Positions 15,311 through 23,338 of a DNA stretch of 27,555 nucleotides are shown here, one piece after another. A model generated the notes under the pieces. It had not been told where the DNA came from and ran no database searches. It saw only the letters and a program-made list of their open reading frames with translations. Numbering within the stretch: the first letter of the stretch is position 1; each line of letters opens with the position of its first letter. The stretch is from Thermoprotei archaeon. GTDB lineage: Archaea > Thermoproteota > Thermoprotei_A > Sulfolobales > WANQ01. The stretch spans positions 1-27,555 of the forward strand of contig JALWGO010000233.1 of assembly GCA_027038805.1 (NCBI GenBank), read 5' to 3'. Both the position numbers and the translations under genes were made by a program.

Positions 15311-18300
15311 CTAGTACTGTGGTGGTGGCGGAGGCGGTGGAGGTAGTGGTGGGTATTGGACTCTTTTCTTTCTACGTGATAAGGCTATGCCCGCTATAGC
15401 TGCTATTACTATGATTATTACTGCTACTATCACTAGATATGTATTGATTCCACTAAGTATTCCTGGCTCTACTGTTTTAGACGGAGTTGTCAAGGAGGTT
15501 GTAGGAGTAGTTGTTGTAGGTGATGTGGTGGTATGGGTTGTTGGGCTTGTTTTAGTAGTTGTAGTACTTTGTATTTGAGTACTTGTTGTTGTTTGAGTAG
15601 TGGTTTGCGTTGTCTGTGATTGCATTGAACTAGTAGTTGCGGTAGTCTTCGTAGTAGTCGTAGTAGTTGATGTAGTTGTAGCTGTGTGAGTGGGAGAAGT
15701 TGTTGGAGTAGTAGTGGTTGTTGGTAGGGGGCCAGCTGGTTTTAGTCTTAGGGTTAGTGTTAAGTTCTCCTTGGGGGAGAGCCTTACTATGGCGCTAGCG
15801 TTTTCTTCTATGCCTTCGTTTATCCAGGATGCTTCTACTAAATATGTTCCCGCTGCTACTCGGACTATGAAGTATCCTCTTTGATCTGTCTGTGTTGTTA
15901 GTACTCGTGAGCTATGGGGGATTAGTATTGTTACGTTAGCCTTGTATGCTGGTCTTCCCTGCGAGTCTATTATTCTCCCTATTATTAGCCCGGTTGGGTC
16001 GACATAGTTTTCTATTTTCCCTATACTAACATTTATTGTACCATTGTATTGGGTTACATATACCATGTCTACTAGTCCGTCTCCATTCAAGTCTATGGGA
16101 ACTGGTATTGTAAAGTTCTCTGACCATACGTCTATTGATGCCTCGTAGTTGAAGGTTTTATCTGAGGGAAGCCATGAGTATATGTCTATTGTACCTCCTA
16201 CCGGATTATTTTCCTCGTCTAGTTCAACTAGATATAATAGTATTTCAACTATGCCGTCGCCATCAATATCGAAGGTTCCGACCTCAAAGGGATACCAGCG
16301 CCCTGGCTCCATGTATGCTTGGTCAAGTACCTTTAAGCCGTTATCCCATTCATAGAGTGTTAGGTTGTGAGTAGAGGCATAGTAGTCGTTTGCTAATACT
16401 AGTAGCTCGTTCCGGTTATCCGAGTCTATATCGCCTAGCTCTAGAGCCGATATCTCTATTCCACTAGTATTATTGAATTCTAGTACCTGTAGTTCTCCAC
16501 TAGATAATCGTATTACGTATAGTTCTCCCGCATAATCCGTTATACCACCTAGCCCTAGAGAATAGTCGTTTACACCTACTACCAGATCTTCTTGTTCTTG
16601 GGAGCTAAAGTATCCTCCAGCGATATCCGTTATCTCGCTCACAGTATTCTCATTTGATTCAACATAATATTCGTCCTCTACCTCTAGAGAACTTGTATCG
16701 ACTATAAAGAACTCGCTAAAATATTCTCCATAGTTTTCATCATAGTATGTTCCAGCTAAAACTAGCTCCGCTAAACCATCATCATCGAAATCACCTAGTG
16801 CAGCCGAATAGGAGTCTAAGTTCATTATATAGTTTCCGTTACGGTAAACGTAGCCGTCTTTATAATCATATCTAAAGAATATTGTTACCGAGTTATTGTA
16901 TTGATCTGATGCCGTTAAGACAATAAATAATTCATCCATATCATCGTTGTCTACGTCTCTTCCGAAAGCGTCTACAACACTTAGCATATAATCATAGCTG
17001 AGATTGAATATCGTATCATTGTATGCTAGTAGGAGCTTGTTTGAATCATTATAGTATTTCAACATCATTAATACGGTGTAGAGTTGATCGCCGTAACCAT
17101 CTGCTATGACTACTAGTTCTTCAGCTCCATCACCGTCAAAGTCTATTGTACCGACAATATCTAAGTCCAGGTACCGTCTCGTCAAGTTGAGCTCGCTTGC
17201 TATATTCGTTGTATTAACTGTATATGATTCCCCGGATGCTACCGTGATATTCACATCGACGTTTACAGTTTTTTCTAAGACTTTACTCCACCCAGTATCG
17301 AATCCAAACCTACTCGCTGCCTCATAGACTGTTCTATTATATCTCAGAGGGAAATATATCGATATGCCATGGGATCCTCGATGCATTGTACCAGCTTTAA
17401 ACTCTACTACTGCATTTTCAACCGCGTTGGCAAGGCTCTCGGCTCTATTTCCTAAGACTCCGCCTTGAGCCGATACTTGTTTTAGAAAGGAGATAAGGTC
17501 TATTTGTGATGCTCCCGCACTTGGATCTACTCCTCCTCCAAAGAAGTCTACTCCTTCTCTTGCAAGCCTTAAGGCTTCAACATCATCGTATGCTGTTTTC
17601 ACGAATTCTTTAAATAATGGTATGGCATCTCTTATTTGCTTTAAATCTATTGCTGCTAGAGTGATATATGATCCATACCTGCTATCAACTAGTGAGCTAT
17701 AGTATTTGTTAACGATAGTTACTGCTAGCTCGCGTGGAGTCATGGTTGGATTACTTGTTAGGCTTGATAGTATCTCGTCGTATGGGTAGCCGGGGGCTGG
17801 CTCTATTTCCTCTGAAGCAGTCATATAGTCACCGTAATCCATTACCTCATATGCCATCTCTATAGTTGAGACAAGACATGCGTCGAAGGCTATTATATCT
17901 AAGTGAACTCCCGCCTCCTTTAATGCTTGACCTATCTCTTCACCCGTTAGCATGTCGTTGTGGCTATAGTCTAATGCTACAAAGCCCGGATAAGAGCCGT
18001 GATCCCATATAACCAGCATATAATGATCTGCTGGATAATTCGATACCGTGTATTTTATGAAGTCTCGTAGTGTATCGGGGTCACCCATATCTCGTTCTCC
18101 AAGAGATTTAATGAGCCTTGACCCTATTCTCGAAGAGGTATCCCTCACAACATAGTATATTCTCGTATCACTCCAAGAACCAGCATCCAGATACCCTTCT
18201 AGACCTTCCTCATAGTAGTCTTCAGCTCGGTCAACTAATACGATAATGTTTACCTCATCCGTCGAACCAACATACTCCATTTCCTTTAGATCGATTAATG

Positions 18301-18439
18301 CTGCAGCTTCTAAGTCGTTGTCTCCATCTAGGTATACCATTATAGTCCACTTAGCATTAGAGGCACTTGTAGCTTGTATAGTTGATAAAAGGGCTATCGC
18401 TATAATTGACAATATTAGAAGCATTCGTAGGGCTCTCAT
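15311..18439 (-). CDS. Surface-anchored clostripain-family (C11) peptidase with FG-GAP-like repeats
   Basis: 1042 residues. There is a signal peptide (about 1-25), then a C11 peptidase domain (about 29-390) with catalytic His147 in WDHGS and Cys188 in FDACLVSTIEMAYE, followed by ASEEIEPAPGYPYDEIL. Next come about six Asp-rich repeats (about 415-830; for example DFDGDGAEELVV, DFDDDGLAELVL, DIDGDGIVEILL, DLNGDGLVDMVY) like calcium-binding FG-GAP/VCBS blades, a carboxypeptidase-regulatory-like beta domain (about 835-925), a Thr/Ser-rich stalk of about 85 residues (probably glycosylated), a C-terminal membrane helix and a short tail RRKKRVQYPPLPPPPPPPPQY (split here by meaning: basic stop-transfer then poly-Pro). 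It is a predicted cell-surface Arg- or Lys-specific cysteine protease. The start is an ATG at 18439. Downstream is the transglutaminase cluster on the same strand, beyond a 276-bp gap. Confidence 0.88.
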   Translation of the reverse strand: MRALRMLLILSIIAIALLSTIQATSASNAKWTIMVYLDGDNDLEAAALIDLKEMEYVGSTDEVNIIVLVDRAEDYYEEGLEGYLDAGSWSDTRIYYVVRDTSSRIGSRLIKSLGERDMGDPDTLRDFIKYTVSNYPADHYMLVIWDHGSYPGFVALDYSHNDMLTGEEIGQALKEAGVHLDIIAFDACLVSTIEMAYEVMDYGDYMTASEEIEPAPGYPYDEILSSLTSNPTMTPRELAVTIVNKYYSSLVDSRYGSYITLAAIDLKQIRDAIPLFKEFVKTAYDDVEALRLAREGVDFFGGGVDPSAGASQIDLISFLKQVSAQGGVLGNRAESLANAVENAVVEFKAGTMHRGSHGISIYFPLRYNRTVYEAASRFGFDTGWSKVLEKTVNVDVNITVASGESYTVNTTNIASELNLTRRYLDLDIVGTIDFDGDGAEELVVIADGYGDQLYTVLMMLKYYNDSNKLLLAYNDTIFNLSYDYMLSVVDAFGRDVDNDDMDELFIVLTASDQYNNSVTIFFRYDYKDGYVYRNGNYIMNLDSYSAALGDFDDDGLAELVLAGTYYDENYGEYFSEFFIVDTSSLEVEDEYYVESNENTVSEITDIAGGYFSSQEQEDLVVGVNDYSLGLGGITDYAGELYVIRLSSGELQVLEFNNTSGIEISALELGDIDSDNRNELLVLANDYYASTHNLTLYEWDNGLKVLDQAYMEPGRWYPFEVGTFDIDGDGIVEILLYLVELDEENNPVGGTIDIYSWLPSDKTFNYEASIDVWSENFTIPVPIDLNGDGLVDMVYVTQYNGTINVSIGKIENYVDPTGLIIGRIIDSQGRPAYKANVTILIPHSSRVLTTQTDQRGYFIVRVAAGTYLVEASWINEGIEENASAIVRLSPKENLTLTLRLKPAGPLPTTTTTPTTSPTHTATTTSTTTTTTKTTATTSSMQSQTTQTTTQTTTSTQIQSTTTTKTSPTTHTTTSPTTTTPTTSLTTPSKTVEPGILSGINTYLVIVAVIIIVIAAIAGIALSRRKKRVQYPPLPPPPPPPPQY

Positions 18440-18639
18440 ATCTCATAGCCTACTAGAACGCTATTACAATATTGAGGGGTCTTCTCCAAAACACGTGCAT
18501 ACTTATACACTGTGGGACAACTCTCCTACCATTTCCTCTTATGGGTTTCTCCTCTTAGTCTCATTATATAAACTTTGCCTTTGACCATCTTTAATAGAAG
18601 CTATTTTAATTTGGGTAGTATTCTCTAGTAACCTGTTAG
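18440..18639. promoter_or_regulatory. Divergent promoter region (C11 peptidase / DUF131)
   Basis: There is no gene in this gap. A minus-strand TATA-like GTATAAGTATG lies near 18496-18508, and a plus-strand TATTTTAATTT at 18601-18611 lies before the DUF131 pair. No palindrome or structured RNA was noticed. Confidence 0.35.
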
Positions 18640-18657
18640 ATGGGAGGATATAGGGCT

Positions 18658-18918
18658 ATGACGGGCTTTGACCTAGTAACAGCTGGTATAGTATTGATGT
18701 TTGTAGGCTTCATAGTGTTATTGTTGTCAATCATATTTATGGTTGGAAAACATGGTAGAGTTGAAGGTGGAGGAGTAGTAATAATCGGCCCCATACCAAT
18801 AGTATTTGGTACGAACAAGAATGTAACAACATTATTACTCGTCTTAGCCATAATATTAACTGTATTAACGCTCATAACATTCTTCCTCCCACTAACAACC
18901 TATAGAGGTGTACCATAA
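18658..18918 (+). CDS. DUF131-family small membrane protein (first of two)
   Basis: About 86 residues from the ATG at 18658, chosen because GGGAGG sits about 10 nt upstream; an upstream in-frame ATG at 18640 (92 residues) overlaps that SD and is less likely. There are two membrane helices, with the DUF131 signature GGGVVIIGPIPIVFGTNKN between them. The family is archaeal and of unknown function. Its stop overlaps the next start as TAATG, so the two paralogues are translationally coupled and may form a heteromeric membrane complex (inference). Confidence 0.75.
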   Translation: MTGFDLVTAGIVLMFVGFIVLLLSIIFMVGKHGRVEGGGVVIIGPIPIVFGTNKNVTTLLLVLAIILTVLTLITFFLPLTTYRGVP

Positions 18919-19208
18919 TGACCTACTACGGCCCGGTTGAGGAATCCCCACTAAGCAGGTTTTGGCTAATAGGATTCCTAATAATCATCATAGGATTCAT
19001 ACTAGTATTTGCTGGAACACTACTAAGCATACAGGAATCCCAGCCCACCAACACGAGTACAAGTGTGGGTGTTGGAGGCTGCGTTATAATATTCTTTATC
19101 CCGATATGCTTTGGAACTGGAGGATTATGGATTATAGCCATGGTATTAGGAATAATACTGACTGCTATAACCTTTGCAATATACTTCTTCGCCCGTAAGG
19201 GCCTCTAA
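18918..19208 (+). CDS. DUF131-family small membrane protein (second of two)
   Basis: 96 residues, with two membrane helices flanking GVGGCVIIFFIPICFGTGG, which aligns with the GGGVVIIGPIPIVFGT signature of the gene just upstream. It is a diverged tandem duplicate. It has a longer hydrophilic N-terminus and a Thr/Ser-rich loop. The ATG shares a base with the upstream TAA. It is convergent with the thiI-like gene, with a 40-bp gap. Function unknown. Confidence 0.72.
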   Translation: MTYYGPVEESPLSRFWLIGFLIIIIGFILVFAGTLLSIQESQPTNTSTSVGVGGCVIIFFIPICFGTGGLWIIAMVLGIILTAITFAIYFFARKGL

Positions 19209-19248
19209 ACATTCCTATCACTAGAATCCTCTTTCTCGTACTTATTAC

Positions 19249-20508
19249 CTATCTTCTATTCTCTCCTAATACTATGTGTTGTAGACCAATAATCTTTGGC
19301 TCCGGTTCCCTAACTTTCATGTCTAGTCTTCTTAGATTAACTATTTCCGCGTTGTCTGTTATTATTTTGATTACATTATCTAGTTCTCCTAACTGTTTCT
19401 CAGCCTCCAATACCTCTCTAATATTGGCACGTGTAGTTGGTTTGCGTACATTTAGTGCACAGTATTCTTCTAGTCTTATAGAGTACTCGTAGGTTCCTAT
19501 GATTCTCGCTAACTCGACTATTTCTTGTTTATCAAATCCTATCAATGGTCTTAGCACAGTCGTTGGTGATGCCTGGTCTATTACGACTATGTTTTGTAGG
19601 GTTTGAGATGCAACTTGTCCTAGGCTTTCACCAGTAACTAGTGCTTTAGCGCCCGTTTTCTCCGCTATTATAGAGGCTATTCTCTTCATTATCCTCCTCA
19701 ATATTATTGTCCTCAAGTGCTCTGGAGTCTTCTCGGATAACAGTAGTGTTATGGGTCTTATGTCAACGATATAGAGTTTCGGGTAATAGCCGTAGCTCCA
19801 ATAGTCTGCTAGAACCTTTGCTACTGGTAACATTTTCTTCACATGGGGTTCTCCACCAATATTGAAGAAGACGTAGTCTACCATACAGCCTCGCTTAAGC
19901 ATAAGCCATGCTGCTACTGGTGAATCTATTCCACCCGAGAATAATGCGAGAACCCTACCCTCGCTTCCTATGGGGAGTCCTCCCGGCCCACGTATTATCT
20001 TGTCGTAGAAGTATACTTCACCCCAGCGTACCTCGACGTATGCAGTATATTCCGGGTTCTCAAGGTCTACTCTACTAGCACCCTCTTCTAGTAATGCTTC
20101 TCCAAGCCTAACTTCAACGTCTTTGCTTGTAAAATCATGTTCACCTACTCTCCTAGCTCTAACAGCAAAGGTTTTCCCCTTAACTCTACCACTGAAGAAT
20201 TTTCTTCCAAGCTCAACTATATCGTTTAAACCACTGTGTAGAAATCCTTTTACTGGTGAAACACTAACAACACCCATTACCCTAGCAACACGCTTACCAG
20301 CTTCTAGTGCCTCCTCCTCACTTTCAAATCCATGAACCCATATGCGGGCTTCACGTACCTCTACCTTCTTATCATAGAAGCCATGGGATTTTAATGCGTC
20401 TTTTATAGCTTTTACTAGGAGACCCTCCATTCTTCTCCTACTACTCTTACCCTTTAATGCTATTTCACTATACCTTGCAAGGAGAAGCCATCCCCTTATT
20501 TCCTCCAT
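19249..20508 (-). CDS. thiI: tRNA 4-thiouridine synthase ThiI (archaeal type)
   Basis: 419 residues. Residues 1-75 form the N-terminal ferredoxin-like domain (RYSEIALKGKSSRRRME), about 80-165 a THUMP RNA-binding domain, and 185-400 the PP-loop ATPase with SGGIDSP (191-197). ALVTGESLGQVASQT (289-303) is the other adenylation motif. Cys350 in RLEEYCALNV matches the catalytic cysteine of E. coli ThiI (EYCG). There is no rhodanese domain, normal for archaea, so sulfur must come from another donor. The product is s4U8 in tRNA, possibly also thiazole sulfur. The ATG at 20508 is followed closely by MEEIRGW. It is convergent with the DUF131 pair. Confidence 0.93.
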   Translation of the reverse strand: MEEIRGWLLLARYSEIALKGKSSRRRMEGLLVKAIKDALKSHGFYDKKVEVREARIWVHGFESEEEALEAGKRVARVMGVVSVSPVKGFLHSGLNDIVELGRKFFSGRVKGKTFAVRARRVGEHDFTSKDVEVRLGEALLEEGASRVDLENPEYTAYVEVRWGEVYFYDKIIRGPGGLPIGSEGRVLALFSGGIDSPVAAWLMLKRGCMVDYVFFNIGGEPHVKKMLPVAKVLADYWSYGYYPKLYIVDIRPITLLLSEKTPEHLRTIILRRIMKRIASIIAEKTGAKALVTGESLGQVASQTLQNIVVIDQASPTTVLRPLIGFDKQEIVELARIIGTYEYSIRLEEYCALNVRKPTTRANIREVLEAEKQLGELDNVIKIITDNAEIVNLRRLDMKVREPEPKIIGLQHIVLGENRR

Positions 20509-20591
20509 TACCTTCTAGCCCTCGCTTATACTAGTGTTGTCAAGGTCTTTTACTTTTAGTTTCAAGACACAACTCTATTACTAGTAATAGC

Positions 20592-20603
20592 TAGGCTTAA
20601 ATA
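20592..20603 (+). promoter_or_regulatory. TATA-like element of C/D sRNA 2
   Basis: TAGGCTTAAATAAACC spans this site, with the core centred near 20599. A start about 26 bp downstream falls at about 20625, just before the sRNA stem and box C. Confidence 0.45.
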
Positions 20604-20627
20604 AACCAAGCATAATAGTGTATCTAT

Positions 20628-20686
20628 GGGATGATGTAGACACACCCTTTAGACGACTCGATGAGCTGAGTGGCCAGGGCTGACCT
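20628..20686 (+). ncRNA. C/D box sRNA (2'-O-methylation guide)
   Basis: Box C is ATGATGT (20631-20637), then a 12-nt guide, D' TAGA (20650-20653), a 7-nt spacer, C' ATGAGCT (20661-20667), a 12-nt guide, and box D CTGA (20680-20683). Box D is perfect, C is one base off and D'/C' are degenerate, which is common for the internal pair. The two exact 12-nt guides are the strongest support. The terminal stem is short (GGG with CCT). A TATA-like element sits at the right distance and a run of six T follows at about 20699-20705. Predicted target strands are AAGGGUGUGUCU and CCCUGGCCACUC. It lies in the gap between thiI and the CitG-like gene, opposite to both. Confidence 0.62.
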
Positions 20687-20697
20687 TAACTACTAGG

Positions 20698-20706
20698 CTT
20701 TTTTAG
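20698..20706 (+). terminator. T run after C/D sRNA 2
   Basis: GCTTTTTTAG lies about 12 nt after the sRNA and just before the stop of the convergent CitG-like gene. It fits a T-tract terminator for the sRNA. Confidence 0.4.
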
Positions 20707-20707
20707 A

Positions 20708-21673
20708 TTAGTGGATCAAGCTTCTCTTCTTATCCAGCGCATACAATGATATTGTAGCAGCAACTAGGTCTGCTATTGCCCCCAGTCTAGCATTCATTTT
20801 TACCAGCTTCTCATCAACTTTCAGTAATTCATTGAATAATTCATCGTACCCTCTATCACTCTCTATAGTCTCCGTATACTTTTCAAAAACTCTCGTAAGG
20901 ATCTCTCTAACCCTCACAGCATTCTCATATCCTATAGTACGAGACACTACTGTATCTATGAGATTAGAGCCCAAGTATAGGAATACGCCTATAACAGCGT
21001 AATTCCACCTGGTTTTTTCAACTATTTTCTCGAGAAACTCTTTCGCCTTTAGGACATTAGGGTACCCGTTAACTATTTCTCGTGCCACGAGATCCCCTTT
21101 AGAAGAATATACTAGTATCTCGTACATTCCTATTCCGCGTTCTATGAGCTTCTTCTCGTATTCTCTATCCCATACGTTAGGGTATATGCCAGTATCATCT
21201 GTTTCACGTATATAGGATGGACTAGCAGCTCTAACAGCTCGATAAAACATAACTGAATCATAGGGCGTAGTATACTGTTCCAGTATACTTGGAACTCTAC
21301 CTACTAGAGTCTTAGCCGTTATTCTATCATTGTTTTTGACCATGTACCCAGCAGTATAGGCTAGGGAGTGCAATATCAATGCTATTCCGAGACAAGTATT
21401 ACCGCCTCCGTGGATCCTCATTGAACGTTTAAGCGAGTCGTATACTAGGTCTCCAATACTATATCTTCCTCTTACCCCTCTCAACCCTCTTTTCATGGCT
21501 CTTAGGTTATTCAATAATATGATATGAGAAGATATTAGGAAGTCTTCAAACCATATATCCTCATAGTCTCTAAGACGATGAACGTTACCAGGCTTGGGGT
21601 AACCTGCAACCTCTAGTAATGCTCCAGATGATAGGAGGATAGCGTACTCTTCTACTATCCTAGTATTAGTCAA
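20708..21673 (-). CDS. Triphosphoribosyl-dephospho-CoA synthase (CitG/MdcB)-family protein
   Basis: 321 residues, all-helical. Family motifs are PKPGNVHR (26-33), HGGGNTCLG (88-96) and the C-terminal NARLGAIADLVAATISLYAL. In bacteria CitG/MdcB joins ATP and dephospho-CoA to make the prosthetic group of citrate lyase or malonate decarboxylase. No such enzyme is encoded in this window, so the real substrate here is open; it could be another ATP- or CoA-derived cofactor. The TTG start at 21673 is preceded by GGAG. It follows corA by 31 bp on the same strand and is probably in the same operon as corA and the Nudix gene. Confidence 0.8.
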   Translation of the reverse strand: MTNTRIVEEYAILLSSGALLEVAGYPKPGNVHRLRDYEDIWFEDFLISSHIILLNNLRAMKRGLRGVRGRYSIGDLVYDSLKRSMRIHGGGNTCLGIALILHSLAYTAGYMVKNNDRITAKTLVGRVPSILEQYTTPYDSVMFYRAVRAASPSYIRETDDTGIYPNVWDREYEKKLIERGIGMYEILVYSSKGDLVAREIVNGYPNVLKAKEFLEKIVEKTRWNYAVIGVFLYLGSNLIDTVVSRTIGYENAVRVREILTRVFEKYTETIESDRGYDELFNELLKVDEKLVKMNARLGAIADLVAATISLYALDKKRSLIH

Positions 21674-21704
21674 TTCTCCAGCACCTTTTTCTTGGACGAG
21701 AGGT

Positions 21705-22565
21705 TTAGATCCAGTGTTTTTTCTTAAAGTATACTAACATTATGATAGCTATTAGAGCCATTACTGTGAGGGTTATAAAGTAGCCGTAGGGATGATAGAG
21801 TTCGGGCATATACCTAAAGTTCATACCGTAGATGCTCGCTATTAGTGTTAGGGGTAGGAATATCATTGAGAACATTGTTAGCCTTGCTACAAGCTTATTC
21901 AGCTTGTCTGAGTCAACATCGTGTAATAGCCCTAACATAGTGTTTAGTCTCTCATAACTCTGAGTTAAATGGTCTTCAAGCAAGACTATGTCATCTTCTA
22001 ATCCTCTAAGCACTTCTGGGAGAACTCCTTGTAAGCCCTTAGACTTCAAGACAACGTGGAGAAGATTTCTCGTAGTCCTCCTCACCAGACGTAACTTTCT
22101 CTGCACTCTAAGGAATCGTTTTGCCTCTACAGTCTCCTCTCTAGCCAAGCTCTCCTCTATCTTATCGAGTTCAGAGTCTATTTCCTCTATTCTATCAGAA
22201 ACCTTACTCACAAGAAAATGGAATAATTCGCGTAGAAAACTAGTTAAATTCTTACATTTTATTGTCGAAAAGAGTTCTTGGTGAAAATTATCTTTAGGTG
22301 GGAGCCAGGCTATTTTATTAGAATCTTTCTCAATAGTTAATCCGAAAGGAGATCCTAAGAACTGGGAGAGATATAGTAATTCGCTATTATCTGTTATTGA
22401 TAATAACGCTCTCTTACGTCTTGTATCTAAGCTAACCTTATCGGCCCATTCACGATAATCACTAAATATCTCCAAATGAAATATAATATCTTCTTTTCTA
22501 AAACTTGTCTCAGAACCCTCAACTATTTTCCCATTAACACAGACATATTTCCCCATGACTACCAC
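21705..22565 (-). CDS. corA: CorA-family divalent cation (Mg2+/Co2+) transporter
   Basis: 286 residues. A cytoplasmic alpha/beta domain is followed by long charged helices (about 110-205, the stalk), then the pore helix and the selectivity signature GMN (247-249, in ASIYGMNFRYMPE), a loop, a second helix and a basic end KKKHWI. Length and layout match CorA, which works as a pentamer that imports Mg2+ or related cations. The GTG at 22565 gives the longest form, and the ATG at 22556 (MGKYVCVNGK) is equally possible. It sits between the Nudix gene (57 bp upstream) and the CitG-like gene (31 bp downstream). Confidence 0.92.
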   Translation of the reverse strand: MVVMGKYVCVNGKIVEGSETSFRKEDIIFHLEIFSDYREWADKVSLDTRRKRALLSITDNSELLYLSQFLGSPFGLTIEKDSNKIAWLPPKDNFHQELFSTIKCKNLTSFLRELFHFLVSKVSDRIEEIDSELDKIEESLAREETVEAKRFLRVQRKLRLVRRTTRNLLHVVLKSKGLQGVLPEVLRGLEDDIVLLEDHLTQSYERLNTMLGLLHDVDSDKLNKLVARLTMFSMIFLPLTLIASIYGMNFRYMPELYHPYGYFITLTVMALIAIIMLVYFKKKHWI

Positions 22566-22622
22566 TATATTACATTAGATCACACTGGTTTTACTCTATA
22601 GCCTATACTCTAAAATCACATA

Positions 22623-23093
22623 CTATATAATACTTCTAGCTATTAATTTACGAATAACCCTCCAAGTCATGCCCCATAGAACCCCGCCATGGACACTATA
22701 GCCTATGACAAGCCTATTATCCTTAAATAGTAGGCGATAAGCATTTGAACGCCTTGGATTAAACCAGAAGACATCGTCAACCTCTAGTCCAGGCCTTATA
22801 TTAAGCTCTCCTCTAGGCTTTGATAATAATATTGCTGTTCTAAGCCAGGGAGCATTTCTAGGATACTCCACTCCTACCACACCATAAACATAAAGGCTTT
22901 TCGGGAGAATACTAGTTTCCTCAAAAGTTTCGCGAAGCCCCGCATCAACTATGCTCTCCCCAGTCTTTATCATCCCACCAGGTAATGCTATATCACCAGA
23001 CCATGGATCTCCTTCACTTTTCTTCCTTCTAACTAAGAGAATGTAGCCGTTCCTCACGGTAGCGTTTACAACGGCTTTAACATACAACCACAC
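22623..23093 (-). CDS. Nudix hydrolase, CoA-pyrophosphatase-like
   Basis: 156 residues. The Nudix box G-x5-E-x7-RE-x2-EE runs from Gly40 to Glu59 (GMIKTGE, then RETFEETSI), with Ser61 where Gly is usual. The preceding RRKKSEGDPWSGDIALPGG resembles the CoA diphosphatase (NudL) type, which cleaves CoA to phosphopantetheine and 3',5'-ADP; other nucleotide pyrophosphates are possible. The GTG at 23093 is the start. The 95-nt leader would contain a strong GC-rich hairpin and the promoter carries a palindrome. It is the first gene of a likely Nudix-corA-CitG unit. Confidence 0.82.
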   Translation of the reverse strand: MWLYVKAVVNATVRNGYILLVRRKKSEGDPWSGDIALPGGMIKTGESIVDAGLRETFEETSILPKSLYVYGVVGVEYPRNAPWLRTAILLSKPRGELNIRPGLEVDDVFWFNPRRSNAYRLLFKDNRLVIGYSVHGGVLWGMTWRVIRKLIARSII

Positions 23094-23122
23094 GCACCAG
23101 TAATACTAAATGGGAGGATAGA

Positions 23123-23190
23123 TGCCGCCCGACGGATCCCCTCTTCACCCCACCCCGTTTACTCGGGGCACGGTTAGAGGGGCGAGGGCC
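23123..23190 (-). other. GC-rich structured leader or small RNA upstream of the Nudix gene
   Basis: Read on the minus strand, CCCCTCT pairs with AGAGGGG (7 bp; plus-strand 23137-23143 with 23175-23181), enclosing CCCCG/CGGGG around an AGTAAA loop, with an outer GCCC/GGGC pairing. GC content is well above the surroundings. A minus-strand TATA box at 23213-23222 predicts a start at about 23188-23190, exactly where this segment begins. It could be a regulatory 5' leader of the Nudix gene or a separate small RNA. It did not fold as a tRNA and lacks a clear ACA box. Confidence 0.5.
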
Positions 23191-23212
23191 ATAAAAGACT
23201 ATGTTCTTTACC

Positions 23213-23242
23213 CTTATATTTTTGTTTTAGTGTCTAGACACT
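23213..23242 (-). promoter_or_regulatory. Palindromic operator plus TATA box of the Nudix gene
   Basis: The perfect 14-bp palindrome AGTGTCTAGACACT (23229-23242) lies 6 bp upstream (minus strand) of the TATA-like AAAATATAAG (23213-23222). The 6-bp gap is where BRE sits. The MoxR promoter has a related palindrome with the same gap. Confidence 0.55.
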
Positions 23243-23338
23243 TATTTGTTGATCTTCAGATAATTTTATTTTGTATCATAATATATGAATAAACGTGTTA
23301 AATACTACTAGTTCGAAAACGATCCCATAGTATCTGGG

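Noticed and set aside
15560..15720. Simple repeat array or CRISPR-like pattern
   Set aside because: The repetition is in-frame Thr codons of a protein stalk; there are no constant repeats with unique spacers.
15387..15884. Val-rich open frames on the plus strand
   Set aside because: They are the antisense of the Thr-rich stalk and regulatory domain of the C11 protein (ACN Thr codons read as GTN-type frames).
23123..23190. tRNA gene
   Set aside because: The segment is tRNA-sized and GC-rich, but there is no T-loop GTTCRA, no D-loop and no acceptor pairing on either strand.
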